The notes below the pieces were generated by a model, which was not told where the DNA came from, did not search any database, and was given only the letters and a program-made list of their open reading frames with translations. From assembly GCA_001692895.1 (NCBI GenBank), contig KV748220.1, positions 1,364,358 to 1,428,357 of the forward strand: 64,000 bases of DNA, given 5' to 3'. Each line of letters begins with the position of its first letter. Position 1 is the stretch's first letter. This DNA comes from Cenococcum geophilum 1.58. Lineage: Eukaryota; Ascomycota; Dothideomycetes; Gloniales; Gloniaceae. This document shows, one piece after another, positions 25,115-37,195 of this stretch. The translations under genes and the position numbers were made by a program.

Positions 25115-25525
25115 CTAAATAAGTATATTCTTAAGGTTATTAAGCCTAACGCCTAATTTATTTATATCTTTAATGCAAAATAGAAATGGAGTGTTTATAA
25201 GAATAATGTAGAAGGTAATATACCCTAAGGGGGTTTAGACCCTAATTATGCTAAGAGAGATTATAGTACCCTTGCTAAAACATATTATATATTATCCTGC
25301 CATTAATTAGTTAATCTAGATAGAAGTATTAAGTTATTAAAGAGCTTAAACTTAAGGTTCTCCTGCTATAGATACTCCTATAGCTCCTATATCTAGTATA
25401 ATACTATAAAAGACGTTCGCCGAGTATTTATTATTAAAGGAGAACGCGGAACTTTCCTTTAGCTTATTAAAGATATCTAACTTTATAATAAAATGGAGCG
25501 TAAATTAATTATTAAAAATAGTAAC

Positions 25526-25769
25526 TGTTCGTACCAATTTAATGGCACGAGTGAGTCAGATCTAGGGGCACGAAATACGTATAGTATCGTATGCTCTTTT
25601 GGATGATGGTGACTGTCTCTTGTATTGAAGAAGACTACGTAGTCTATATACTAATGCGTCCTCCCCCTGATTAGTCAGTGCTTTATAAGTGCACCAGACG
25701 CGTAAGCGAGTGGTTGGTGCACCGAACGCGTAGGCACGCGGTTGGTACGACAGGTGCTGTAATTATACA
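25526..25769. mobile_element. Solo LTR, 244 bp, with perfect target duplication
   Basis: TGTTCGTACC...ATTATACA flanked on both sides by GTAAC (25521-25525 and 25770-25774). No internal region is attached, so it is a recombined solo LTR. It keeps CA and TG dinucleotides, unlike the element D sequence around it, so it is younger than the main RIP episode or escaped it. It resembles none of the other LTRs in the window. Confidence 0.85.
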
Positions 25770-25974
25770 GTAACAGTTTATATACTATTTACCTTATTAT
25801 ACTTAGTAAAGTATTAGTTAAGGGAGTGGTTCTTAATTTCTATATCTATAAGGAGCTATTCGGCCTTATTAACCTTACCCTTAAGATCTTCTATACCTTT
25901 ATATTAAACTAGGAACATCGGGAAAATATTCGCAGGATGAGATTCAAGTAGACTTTGATTTTCGCGTTTCGCGT

Positions 25975-26275
25975 AATTGACATGCAATTTGACCAACTCG
26001 ACACGCAATTGACCAACTTGACACGCAATTAACCAACTTGACACGCAATACAACCAACTTGACATGCAATTGACCAACTTGACACGCAATTCGACCAACT
26101 TGACATGCAATTGACTAACTTGACAACTTTAAAAGCTAACTATATATTTCTTGACACGCAATTAACCTACTTGGCAACTTTAAAAGTTAAATAACACGCA
26201 GTTCCTTAACACGCAGTTAACCTACTTAGCAACTTTAAAAGTAACTAATATAATTTCTTAACATGTAATTAAAGG
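25975..26275 (+). repeat. 20-bp tandem array (type a) in composite copy 1
   Basis: About seven units of CAACTTGACACGCAATTGAC, followed by longer, looser repeats that combine ACACGCAGTTAACCTACTT with AACTTTAAAAGTTAA. The same array, RIP-altered, stands at 34755-35065. Confidence 0.9.
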
Positions 26276-26363
26276 TAAAGTTATATGCTTATATATTTAA
26301 CTTATATATTATCTAATATAATCTTATACAATCTTATACAATCTTATATAGTCTTATTACTTG

Positions 26364-26795
26364 GAGCTCTGCACGAGGCCTCTGCACGAGGCTCTACACG
26401 AAGCTCTACACGAAGCTCTGCGTACAGAGGTCTGCACGAAGCTCTGCGCATAGAGGCTCTGCACGAAGCTCTGCACGAAGCTCTGCACGAAGCTCTACAC
26501 GAAGCTTTGCATAAGGCTCTACACGAAGCTCTACACGAAGCTCTACACGAAGCTCTGCGTATAGAGGCTCCTGCACGAAGCTCTGCACGAAGCTCTGCAC
26601 GAAGCTCTGCACGAAGCTCTGCACGAAGCTCTGCACGAAGCTCTGCACGAAGCTCTACGTACAGAGGCTCTGCACGAGGCTCTGCACGAGGCTCTGCGCG
26701 AGGCTCTGCGTACGGAGGCTCTGCACGAGCTCTGCACGAAATTCTGCACGAGGCTCTGCGCGAAGCTCTGCGTACGGAGGCTCTACACGAAGCTC
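26364..26795 (+). repeat. 12-bp minisatellite array (type b) in composite copy 1
   Basis: About 36 units of GAAGCTCTGCAC, very regular between 26560 and 26660, broken at intervals by GCGTACAGAGGCTCT-type variants. Open in all six frames for the reason given at 8281; not coding. Confidence 0.95.
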
Positions 26796-26925
26796 TGCAT
26801 CGGGTCCCCGCCTATATTTCCCGATAGCCTCTACACGTGTCTCTGCCTATGTAGCCGCCTTTTTTTTACCTTCCTTCCTTCCTACATCCTCCTACCTAGG
26901 GAGGCACTAGAACGGCAGCCAGCAG

Positions 26926-27315
26926 AGGACCGTTGCTAGAACTAGATGACTATCGCTAGAACCAGACGACCGTCGCTAGAGCCAGACGACCGTCGCCAGA
27001 ACCAGACGACCGTCGTCAGAGCCAGACGACTATCGCCAGAGGCCAGACAACTGTCGCTAGAACCAGACGACCGTCGCCAGAACCAGACGACCGTTACCCA
27101 GAACCAGACGACCGTCGCCAGAACCAGACGACCGTCTCCAGAGTCAGACGACTGTCGCCAAAACCAGACGACTGTCGCCAGAGCAGACGACCGTCGCCAG
27201 AACCAGACGACCGTCTCAGAGTCAGACGACCGTCGCCAGAACCAGACGGACTGTCGCCAGAGCCAGACGACCGTCGCTAGAACCAGACGACCGTCGCCAG
27301 AGCCAGACGACAACG
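26926..27315 (+). repeat. About 20-bp minisatellite array (type c) in composite copy 1
   Basis: Near-regular units of GACGACCGTCGCCAGAACCA. The long overlapping reading frames on both strands here are by-products of the stop-free unit. Confidence 0.95.
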
Positions 27316-27365
27316 ACTAGCCAGCGAACACTATAAACGATTCGATCGATTGATCGAATCAAGGT

Positions 27366-27670
27366 AGCACAGACAGGTAGGCACAAACAGGGAGATGCTG
27401 ACGGGTAGGCAGATGCAGACAGGTAGGCAGATACAGACAGGTAAGCAGATGCAGACAGGAGGCAGATATAGATAGGTAAGCAGATGCAGACAGGTAGGTA
27501 GATACAGATAGGTAAGCAGATGCAGACAGGCAAGCAGATGCAGATAGGTAGGCGATGCAGACAGGTAGGCAATGTAGACAGGTAGGCAATGTAGACAGGT
27601 AGGCGATGCAGACAGGTAGGCAATGTAGACAGGTAGGCGATGCAGGCAGGTAGGTAAGTCAATAGGTAGA
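27366..27670 (+). repeat. AGGTAGGCAGATGCAGAC array (type d) in composite copy 1
   Basis: 18-bp and shorter units (AGGTAGGCAATGTAGAC, AGGTAAGCAGATGCAGAC). It corresponds by position to the GGCA array of copy 3 and to 36068-36505 of copy 2. It ends with an ambiguous base at 27675. Confidence 0.9.
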
Positions 27671-30600
27671 TAGGNAGAAGAGAACCATCGCTATATTATA
27701 TTAAATTATCTAAAATAATANTNTTTATTTTACTAGCCTTATAAATAGCTTTAAANTAGCTTTTATTTATTTAAAATATGCTATTAGTATAAAAGAGGTA
27801 AATATAATTATAGTTGCCAAATGCGCAGATTGCTGGCAGGTTGCGCGCAGGCTGCGTGTCAAAAAAACACGACATAGGCTAGTCGGTCGAGTTGCTAAAT
27901 GACCTCAACTGCGCGCCAATTGCGTCAACCACCAACCATTGAGGCTATTGAAAGGGTACCATATTTTGCCGATGAAGCTTTAAAAGTAGGCTATAGTAAT
28001 TTTATAATTTTTAACGTTTCTTATACTCTAACGAAACTTATTATATACCTCCTTTCACTTATTAAGGGAGTGTCTAGTTAATTAATAATTTGGCTTCTTA
28101 TATATATAGTACTTCTTTTAGTAATTACTTTAAAATAAACCTCTATAAGGACCTCTATAATTGCTTTATAGTTAACGTTAATCGTACCCTCTACCGTAGT
28201 CCCTACTACAACCACTATATATTTAATTAGTCCAGTTATAGTTATATTGGTTAGGAATACTTAGTTAGGTAGGGGTTTTAGTATAGAATTATTAAGATTC
28301 TTATATTTATATTATAGTACCTATATTGGAGTGTAGCTTAGCATATACTTCTTTAAATATATCTATAGGTTTATATAGCGCTAAATTGCACTTAAGAACG
28401 CTATAGTAGGCTAAGATAACCTAGTCCCTTAAACTGTTCTTATTTTAGTAAGTTTTAGTAAGACTATATTAGATTTTCTAAAGTTTATTAAAGAGTAATT
28501 AAAGGCACTCTAAACGAGTTTTTATTAGGTTAAAAGTAATAACTCTCTAGAATATAGTCTCCCGCCATTTAGATATATAAAGTTGGCGGTTTTTATTAGT
28601 CTTAAAGTAGGCTCTAGTAAGCTAAAGTATTATATTAAAGCTATAGTTTTTATCCATAATATAATCGTAATAGAATATTACTGCTTGTCCCTTTAATATA
28701 ATAGAGAAAGCGTAATAGTACTAGTGGCATTAAATTCTAACCTTATTGCAATAGTTATAAAAAACCTATAGTTTTGCTCTAAGTATATTATACAGTTCTC
28801 CTTTAAATTTCTTCTCTTTGTCCAAATATACCTTCATTAAATTCGTGACTTTTTATAGTAGAGGCTTACCGGTTAGTTAGAATAGAGGAGGTAGAGGCGG
28901 TGAAGGAGGTAAAGGAAGGGCACCTCTAGGTAAAAGGGTACCTTTAGGTAAGAGGGTAGCGTTCTGGGGGTTTAGATATAAATTAAAGTTCCCTTTTAAA
29001 GAATATAGGTTAGTTCTAGGTTTCCATAGTTAACGTATAATCTTAGCTTTTATCTATACTAATTCTTCTATACTAATAATAACGGCCTAAATATTACTAG
29101 TAATTGGGTTACCGTTTTTAGTAATATATACCCTATTCCTATAGAGGAAGTCTCGAAAATTCTAAATAATATTAACGTTGCTAAGTGCCTAGGTATTAGC
29201 AGTCCATCCTATAAAATCCTCTCTAAAATACTCCCACAGTTGTAAATCGGCGTAGTATCTATTTCGGTAGAATATAATATAGTGTAAGAGAAAGCCGTTA
29301 ACTTATTTTGCGGTATAAGTTATTATATTAAAGGCGAATTCGTCCTAATCTTTATTAATAAGTTTTACGTGCTTAGCTACCCCTAATAGTAAGGAGTCTT
29401 TTTAGTTGTTTAGCGTAGCCATACTTTCAGAGGAAGGGAAGTATTATTGGTGTAGGGATTATTGTTTAGTACGCGTTCGTAATAAGAATCTGCAATTATA
29501 GGGCTTAGGACTAGTTCTAGCCTTAAATCGCGAAGGTTTATAAAGTATATTATTCTGTGTAATAGACGCAAGAATCTATAATCTTAGAAAGGCTTAGGAC
29601 TAGTTCTGGCCTTTTAGATCCTTAAATTTGTAGAAGAGTTTTATTTAAGGTTTAGGACCAGTTCTAACCTTAAAAGATAGCTTCCTCTAGTATAAGTAGC
29701 ACTAGTACAGTAGCTTGTCTCTTCTTAGTAGAATACCTAGCTGCTCTGTGGTATAACAGTAAAGTTAACTACTAATTAGTGTTGGTTTTATAAGGTAATA
29801 TTACGTATCTATAAGTTATAGATAGTATAATAATTGTTAATTACTCCTTAATGGAATAAGGAAGGATAAGGAGCTTAAGACTCCTCGCTACGCTAGTGCC
29901 GCGGCGATACGTAACGACCGCTTGCCTTATTCCTGATAGCCTTTTTACTTAATATATCTACTCTTATATTCTTAATGCCCTTAGTATACTAAATCTTAAA
30001 ATAGTATTTTATAAGCATCTCTACCTATTTAACTTATCTCTAATTAAGTTCTTTAGTTATTAGGAACTCCGTTAGGTTCTTATAATCTATCTTAACTATA
30101 AATAGTTTTTCTACGCCTTATAAAAATGCTCTTTATTTCTTAAGTACTATAACTATACCTAATAACTTCTTATTATAGATATTATAGTTTAACTCTAGTA
30201 GTGTTATTTTCCAACTATAGTATACTACTAGGTGCTATGCGTTCCTATACTTTTATAGTAAATATACTCCTAGTGCAAGGTTTAATATATCCGTTTTTAT
30301 AACTATATCTAATCATAATTAATAGATCTTAAGGATTGGCTCCTAGGTAAATAACTCCTTAAGTTCTTTAAATAGCTTTTCTATTTATTTCCCTATACCT
30401 ATAATTCCTCTTTCTTTATAAGCCTAGTAAATTGTTTAATATTCTTTAACTATTATACTATAAACCTTTTATAGTAGTTATAAAACCCTAGAAATAACCT
30501 TAACTATATTATATTTTCTAGTTTTTACTAACTTACTATAGCTTTAATCTTTTTTAGATCTATACTAATATAACCTAGTTTTATAATAAATCTAATAAAA

Positions 30601-31391
30601 TTAGTCTTTCTAGTAAAAAACTCGCATTTCTTAATTACTACTAGTCTTTTTTTATAGTCTTTTTAAGACCTATTTAATATATTCCCTGTATTCTTTTTTA
30701 GTTATTAAGTAGATAATAATATTATTAAGATATACTATAATAAACTTATTAAGGTGTTTTTCTAATATATTATTAATTTGTTTCTAGAATATTACTAATA
30801 CATTTATAAGTCTGAATTATATAACTAATAGCTTATATAGTTCTTTCTTTAACCTAAAAGCTGTCTTTTATTTATTGCCTTTCTTAATTCTAATTTAATA
30901 GTATACCTATCTTAGATCTATCTTTATAAAGATTTACGTATTACCTATCTAATCTTAAATTTCGCTAATTAAGGGTAAAGGATACCTATCCTTCTAAGTA
31001 ATGCTATTTAACTATCTATAGTTAATATATAGCCTAAGTTTTCCATTCTTCTTTGGTATAAATAATACTGGATAACCTACTAATAACTATAATAGTCTAA
31101 TATATCCCTTTTATAGGGTTTCCTAGACAAACTCTAAGTACTTTTAACTCCTTTTAAGTAAGCTTATAGGTTAAAAAGAACCTTAGACTTATTTCTAGTT
31201 TTAACTCTATTTTATAGTTCTATGCTATATAATTTACTAGCTTTTTACTTTTTAGGCTCTATAGTTTCTTGCTATATTTATAGTATTTCTTTAATATATA
31301 ACTTAAGCCTTGCTTAATCTCTTTATATATTACTCTAACTTAGTTTGCTATTATATTTTATAGCGTTAAATATTTTAATATTAACTTAACC

Positions 31392-31622
31392 TGTAACTAT
31401 AAGGTGAGGATATAGATAGGGAGTCCAATAATAGAACAATAGGTATATTGTATAGACAGAGACGAATCCTTAAGGGAAAAGGAGGAGTCTGTGTGCGAGG
31501 TAGGAAGGGTTTTCCCTAGGCATGTATAGCGCACGTGCCTTACGGGCGAGTCACCCCTAGGTTGCCCCAGGGTCGCCTATACCTTACGGCTATATAGCTA
31601 TCTACTTAGGTTTTACCTAACA
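31392..31622 (-). mobile_element. Solo LTR related to element C, inside B-minus
   Basis: 231 bp with TG..CA ends (minus strand TGTTAGGTAAAACC...TATAGTTACA). It shares CCTTAAGGATTCGTCTCT with the C LTR and has a similar GGCACGTG block, so it belongs to a sister family. TAACC occurs at 31387-31391 and 31624-31628, a possible target duplication that leaves the right edge uncertain by one base. It is much less RIP-altered than its surroundings. Confidence 0.65.
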
Positions 31623-34600
31623 GTAACCTAATTAACCTTTAGATTATATTTTTATAACTAAGGTATATCTAATACTACCTTATCCTATCCTAATAGTAGA
31701 ATATTAAAAAATATCTTAATTTGTCTCCCTTTAATAGTTATCTAAATAGGCCCTATTTTAAGATTAATAATACCTCCTTTATAGGCTATTAGATCTCCTA
31801 AAATTATAACTAATAGGTAAGGGTACTCTTTTTATCTATAAGGTAGTCCTATCCGTTTTACTACTACTAGTAAGATATAGCTCCTTATTACTCTACTATC
31901 TATTAATACTTTAAACTACTAATTTTACTAATTAACTTGTAAATTTAGGTATTGTTTTTAAATTCCTTTAAGGGTTTAAGGCTTTACTACTAGCTCCCTT
32001 TAGTTTTATAGGCCTTTACTTTTTCTAACTATTAGCTACTTAATTCTATTATACGTAACTTGTTCTTTAGCTAATACCTAATTTATATTTTATCTTTAAT
32101 ATACTATAGATATATATTCTTTAGGCATTCCTACTACTATTATTTATTAAGGCATTTTCCTATAAGAAATCTTCCTAGTTAAAGTATTAAGTTACTTCCT
32201 TTTAAACTTTTACTAAATACCATCTGTATATATACTTAGTATTTCTATACTATTACTTATTTAGCGCTTAATATATTCTTATAAGGTATTTCTAATTCTT
32301 TTCTTTTAGATTTTTATGTATATTATTTATATTATTTATATATATAATCTATTCTAATATATAATACGCTAGGTGCTTTAAGTTAACTCTTAACTTATCT
32401 TTATTTTTAAGTTTAAATCTCTATTACGTTAATCTAAACGTTATAACTTTATTTATAGGTACTAAGATTTACCTTTTACTTCTCTAGTCCTCTAATTATT
32501 CTTCTAGATCCTTTACTGTTATAATTAAGGCTCCCTTAATATAACTTATAGCTTTTTCTATAATAGGGCAGTTTTGGATAACTCGCTTATCTAACTATAT
32601 ATAAAAATCTTCCTACTTATTATCATGTTGTTATCTGTACTACTTTTAATATAGCTGCTAGAGTATATATAGCTTATCCGTAAGAAAGTATCTTTTTATT
32701 ATTATATTATAACAGCCCTTTATATATTATTCTTTAAATCTAATAAAGATCCCTAGATTCTCTTCTTATTCTAGTTTAATAAGCTATTTTACTCTTAGCG
32801 TACCTACCTTAGGCCTATTAGTAATTCTTTATATAGGTACTCTATCCCTAGTATAACTTAGTATACTAGATCTTTAGTTTAGTTTCTATTCTTACTATAT
32901 AAGGATTTTCTATCTAAATTCCTTTATAGTTTCTTTACCTACTTACCTTATAAGTAGATCCTTAAAGTCTTCTTACTTCTTAATCTTATTGTTATTTTCT
33001 TTAATAGTCCTTATTTATATATTAAAGTCTTAGTTTTATAGGATTCTTAATTTTAAGCTTACTTCTTTCTTAAGCTTAGCTCCAGCCTTAGTCTAATTAG
33101 GCTTTTACGATGTTCTTATCTTATTTTAAAAGTCTTAAATCTTACTTATCTTGTCTTAAGAATCTTATGCCTTTAGGAAGCTTCGTCCTAAGCTTATTTA
33201 TATATTACTAAACTAAGCCATTGCTTTACTCTATTAGTTATCGTCTATTATAGATCCTTAAGCTTGCCTTATCTCGTCTTAAGAATTTTAGTTGTCTTTT
33301 ATCTTATCCTAAGAATCTTAAGCCTTTATCCTTTTACCTTTATTAATTAGTAAGCTAGCACTAGCAGTCGTCTACTTACTTAATCCTTTTTCTTAGATAT
33401 TTCTCCTTCTGTCTTATAAAATAATAGATATTATATCTAATAGGGTTATAATTTCTATTACTAATTTTTGTTTTTATAAAGGTTTTAGTTTTTACTTCTA
33501 ATATAACTATTTTAAGGTCTATACGCTCCTAGTAAGCTGCCTTTATTACCTTATTATTACTAAATATTTTGCCTATATTAAATTTATCGTCCTTAATATC
33601 TAATTTATAAGATAGTTTGTTAGTTTCTCTAAACTTTAATAATTTTAGCTCCTATAGCTAATAGCTTACGCCGTACTTAGCGTCTTTATAACTTTAGTAT
33701 ACGTTATTATAATAAAACGTAAAACTCTTAATTAAATACTCCTTGGTTCCTTATAGTATACTATTATCCCTTTATACGTGTGTATTATCTACTAGTCTCG
33801 TTTCTTTTACTATATAGTAACTCTAACTACTTTTATAGTCTTTAATAAAATAACCTTATTTTCCGTAATTTATATAAACTTTTTCTTTAAACTATTTTTG
33901 TTACTATAGAGTCTACCTAAACGTCTTTTACTACTAAAATCCCTAGTTTAGCCTTTACTTCTTAGTCCTATAATTACTTAATCCTTAACCTTTAGGTTTC
34001 TATAGTTTCTTTATCTATTTTTTAAAAAATTTAATACCGCTTAAGTCTATTAGTTCTGCACTATACCATAGTTTCTAACTTTAACTTTATTATTATATAC
34101 TTTACGCCTTATATAACTATAAAACTCTATCCTAACCCTTCTTAGTCTATTCCCTTTAGTAAATCCTATTATTAATCTTAATTGCTTAATTAATTAGTTC
34201 TCTTAGGGTATTCGCATCTTCTATTAAGATAATTACATCCTAGACTTTTGTCTTAAGTCCCTACTTATACTATGCCATAAGCGCCTTATTATTCTATTTA
34301 ACCTATATTACTAATATTTAAAACTATATTATATACTTAATTACTAAGATTCGCTATACTAAGCCTTAAAGCTTTCTTTCTACTATTGTAGTTGCCTCTA
34401 GGTCTCTAAATATTTATGTTAATTATTCTATAAACCTATTTTAACTAGCAAATATATATTATACTTCTTAATTAGTAATTACTATACCGTTTTTCTATAT
34501 CTCTATTAAATAAGGTTTAAACCACTTAAGTGCCCTTCCTATTAGGAATAGTCCTGCGTAGGCTATTTAGTCTATAGCTGTTACTAGTTTTACTCCCTCT

Positions 34601-34693
34601 TATATAACCCTAAAGTGCATTTACGTAAGAAACCCCTTCAACTTTAACTTCTCCCCTAAGAATTACTTAATAGATAGTAGCTTAATCTTAGCT

Positions 34694-36830
34694 TATTATG
34701 AAAATATTCGCAGGATAAGATTTAAGTAGACTTTGTTAAGCGCGTTTTGCGTAATTGATATATAATTTAACCAACTTGATACGCAATTAACTAACTTAAT
34801 ACGCGATTAACTAACTTAATACATTTAAAAGTTAAACGACACGCAGTTAACCTACTTAATAACTTTAAAAGTTAACTGTATATTCCTTAACATGCAGTTA
34901 ACCTACTTAACATATTTAAAAGTTAAATAATACGCAGTTAACTTACTTAGTAACTTTAAAAGCTAATTATATATTCCTTAACACGCAGTTAACCTACTTA
35001 AAAGTTAAATAACACGTAGTTAACCTACTTAATAACTTTAAAAGCTAACTGTATATTTCTTAATATGCGATTAAGGTAAAGTTATATACTATATATTTAA
35101 CTATTATATATAATCTTATACAATCTTATATAATCTTATACAATCTTATATAATCTTATATAATCTTATATAATCTTATAGTCTTATTACTTAAAGGCTC
35201 TATATAAGGCTCTGCATAAAGCTCTATATAAAGCTCTATATAAAGCTCTATATAAAGCTTTATATAAGGCTCTATATAAGGCTCTATATATAAAGGATCT
35301 GTATAAAGCTTTATATATAGAGGCTCTGTATAAGGCTCTATACGAAGCTCTATATAAAGCTCTGTATTAGGTCCCCGCTATATTCCTAATAGCCTCTATA
35401 TATGCCTCTGCCTATATAGCCACCTTATTTTTTACCCTTTCTTCCTTCCTTATATCCTCCCTACTTAGGGAGGCACCAGAATAGCAGCTAGTAAAAAACC
35501 ATCGCTAGAACTAGACGACTATTGCTAAAACTAGATAACGACCGTTTAAATAACTAGCTAGCAAACACCACGAATAATTTAATTAATTAATCGATTTAAT
35601 TGAACCAGAGCTTTAATATTGGCCTATTACTAAATCAAATTAAGGCCTCCTAGAAAGGTACCCTAGATAACTACCGTTTAAATATAATTAGGGCCTTTAA
35701 TCGGGCCGACCCCTCCCCTAAATTAAATTATATACTAATATAGGTAGGTAAGTAGGCAGGTAGAAGAGGACCGTCGCTAAAACTAGACGACCGTCGCTAG
35801 AGCTAGATAATTGTCGCTAGAGCTAAACGACCGTTACTAGAGCTAGACGACCGTTACTAGAACTAGACAACCGTTACTAGAACCAGATAAACGTCGCTAG
35901 AACTAAACAACCGTTACTAGAACTAAACAACCGTCGCTAGAGCTAGGCGACCGTCACTAAAGCTAGACGACCGTCGCTAGAACTAGACAACCGTCGCCAA
36001 AGCTAGACAATAACGACTAGCCAGCTAACACTATAACCGATTTAACCAATTAATTAAATTAAGGTAATATAGACAGGTAGGCATAAATAGGCAGGTGCTA
36101 ACGGGTAGGCAGATATAGATAGGTAGGTAGATATAGATAGGTAGGTAGATATAAATAGGCAGGCAGATATAGATAGGTAAGTAGATATAGATAGGTAAGT
36201 AAATATAGATAGGTAAGTAGATATAAATAGGTAAGTAAATGCAGATAGGCAAGCAGATGTAAATAGTTAGGTAAATGCTAACGGGTAGGTAGATATAGAT
36301 AGGTAGGCAGATATAGATAGGTAGGTAGATATAGATAGGTAGGTAAATATAAACAGGTAGATATAAATAGGTAGGCAATATAGATAGGTAGGTAGATGTA
36401 GATAGGTAGGTAAATATAGATAGGTAGGTAATATAGGTAGGTAGGTAGATGTAAATAGGTAGGCAATGCAGGTAGGTAGGTAAGTTAATAGGTAGATAGG
36501 TAGATAGGTAGAAGAGAACCATCGCTATATTATATTAAATTATCTAAAATAATAATATTTATTTTGCTAGCCTTATAAATAGCTTTAAAGTAGCTTTTAT
36601 TTATTTAAAATATACTATTAGTATAAAAGAGGTAAATATAATTGTGGTTGCTAAATACGCAGATTGCTAGTAGGTTGCGCGTAGGTTACGCGTAGGCTAC
36701 GCGCAGGCTGCGTGTCAAAAAAACACGACATAGGCTAGTCGGTCGAGTTGCTAGATGCCCTCAACTGCGCGCTAATTGCGTTAACCACCAACCATTAAGG
36801 CCATTAAAAGGGTACTATATTTTGCCGATG
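34694..36830 (+). mobile_element. Composite minisatellite element, copy 2 (2.1 kb), RIP-altered
   Basis: It shares both ends with copy 1: GAAAATATTCGCAGG at 34700 and ATATTTTGCCGATG ending 36830. It is inserted in gag of the B-minus element; the plus-strand B copy is continuous at the matching place (about 57510-57535). Arrays: type a (34755-35065), AATCTTATA units (35112-35180), 12-bp units now reading GCTCTATATAAA (35195-35370), a short type c piece, a 220-bp extra segment (35545-35765) that repeats part of the next linker, type c (35765-36012), linker, type d (36068-36505), then the 3' tail. Nearly all differences from copy 1 are C-to-T or G-to-A. Confidence 0.75.
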
Positions 36831-37195
36831 CTGCTCTAATCCCGTTAATCCTTTCTTTAAGTATCCTATTATTATCTATTAATTAATTAACTATTACTTA
36901 TAACTACCCAATCGTAACTAATTATAAGTTAGTATCTGCTATACTAGTGTTATTACCTAACCCCAATATAGTCGCTGCTATAGACGCTGTTATAACTACT
37001 ACTTTTAGTAGCATATTATTTGACTTTATTAATACTATAACCTTAGTAGTAAATGTATAATAAAGCCTTATAGGAAATACTACGGTAGACTTATTAATGG
37101 GCTAGGTATATAGGTAAATAAGAAGTTAATAATAATAATATAATTAGTAAAGTAGTTTCCTAATAGATTAACTCTAATTATATTCTAAGATTTAC

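Larger units (their letters stand above)
25916..27974 (+). mobile_element. Composite minisatellite element, copy 1 (2.06 kb)
   Basis: Left end CATCGGGAAAATATT (25916), right end ATATTTTGCCGATG (27974), imperfect inverted repeats of about 14 bp. It sits in element D between gag and protease. Order: 20-bp array (25975-26115) grading into longer CAACTTTAAAAGTTAA units to 26275, a 10-bp AATCTTATAC array (26316-26362), the 12-bp array (26364-26795), a linker with ATCGGGTCCCCGC and a run of eight Ts (26796-26925), the ~20-bp type c array (26926-27315), a linker with TTCGATCGATTGATCGAATC, the type d array (27366-27670), and a unique 3' tail containing CGACATAGGCTAGTCGGTCG. Arrays are mostly free of RIP. 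There is no credible coding capacity, and no target duplication could be established. Confidence 0.75.
14583..29938 (-). mobile_element. Ty1/copia-type fossil D, carrying several nested insertions
   Basis: Reading on the minus strand: a leader from about 29938, with three copies of an AAGGCCAGAACTAGTCCTAA-like motif between 29680 and 29500; gag from about 29424 (translations such as KGQAVIFYYDYI and ISKWRET match a widespread fungal copia gag); protease near 25393-25352 (DIGAIGVSIAGEP); integrase about 16100-15250; and the first part of a copia reverse transcriptase (FKFKKYNPTKFNKVRIFKLR, about 14800-14700), which ends at 14583 where E begins. Insertions inside D: composite copy 1 (25916-27974), a solo LTR (25526-25769) and element C (16195-25114). 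It is heavily RIP-altered with many breaks. Its outer edge at 29938 lies in the RNase H region of the B-minus element. Confidence 0.7.

Noticed and set aside
25900-25930. Target-site duplications of 8-9 bp around the composite elements
   Set aside because: I compared the flanks of all three copies and found no convincing match; RIP in the flanks may hide them.
26926-27315. CRISPR-like regular array
   Set aside because: Units are contiguous without unique spacers, and the setting is eukaryotic; it is a minisatellite.
36031-36522. 163-residue Tyr/Leu/Pro-rich frame suggesting a membrane protein
   Set aside because: It is a translation of the type d array of composite copy 2.
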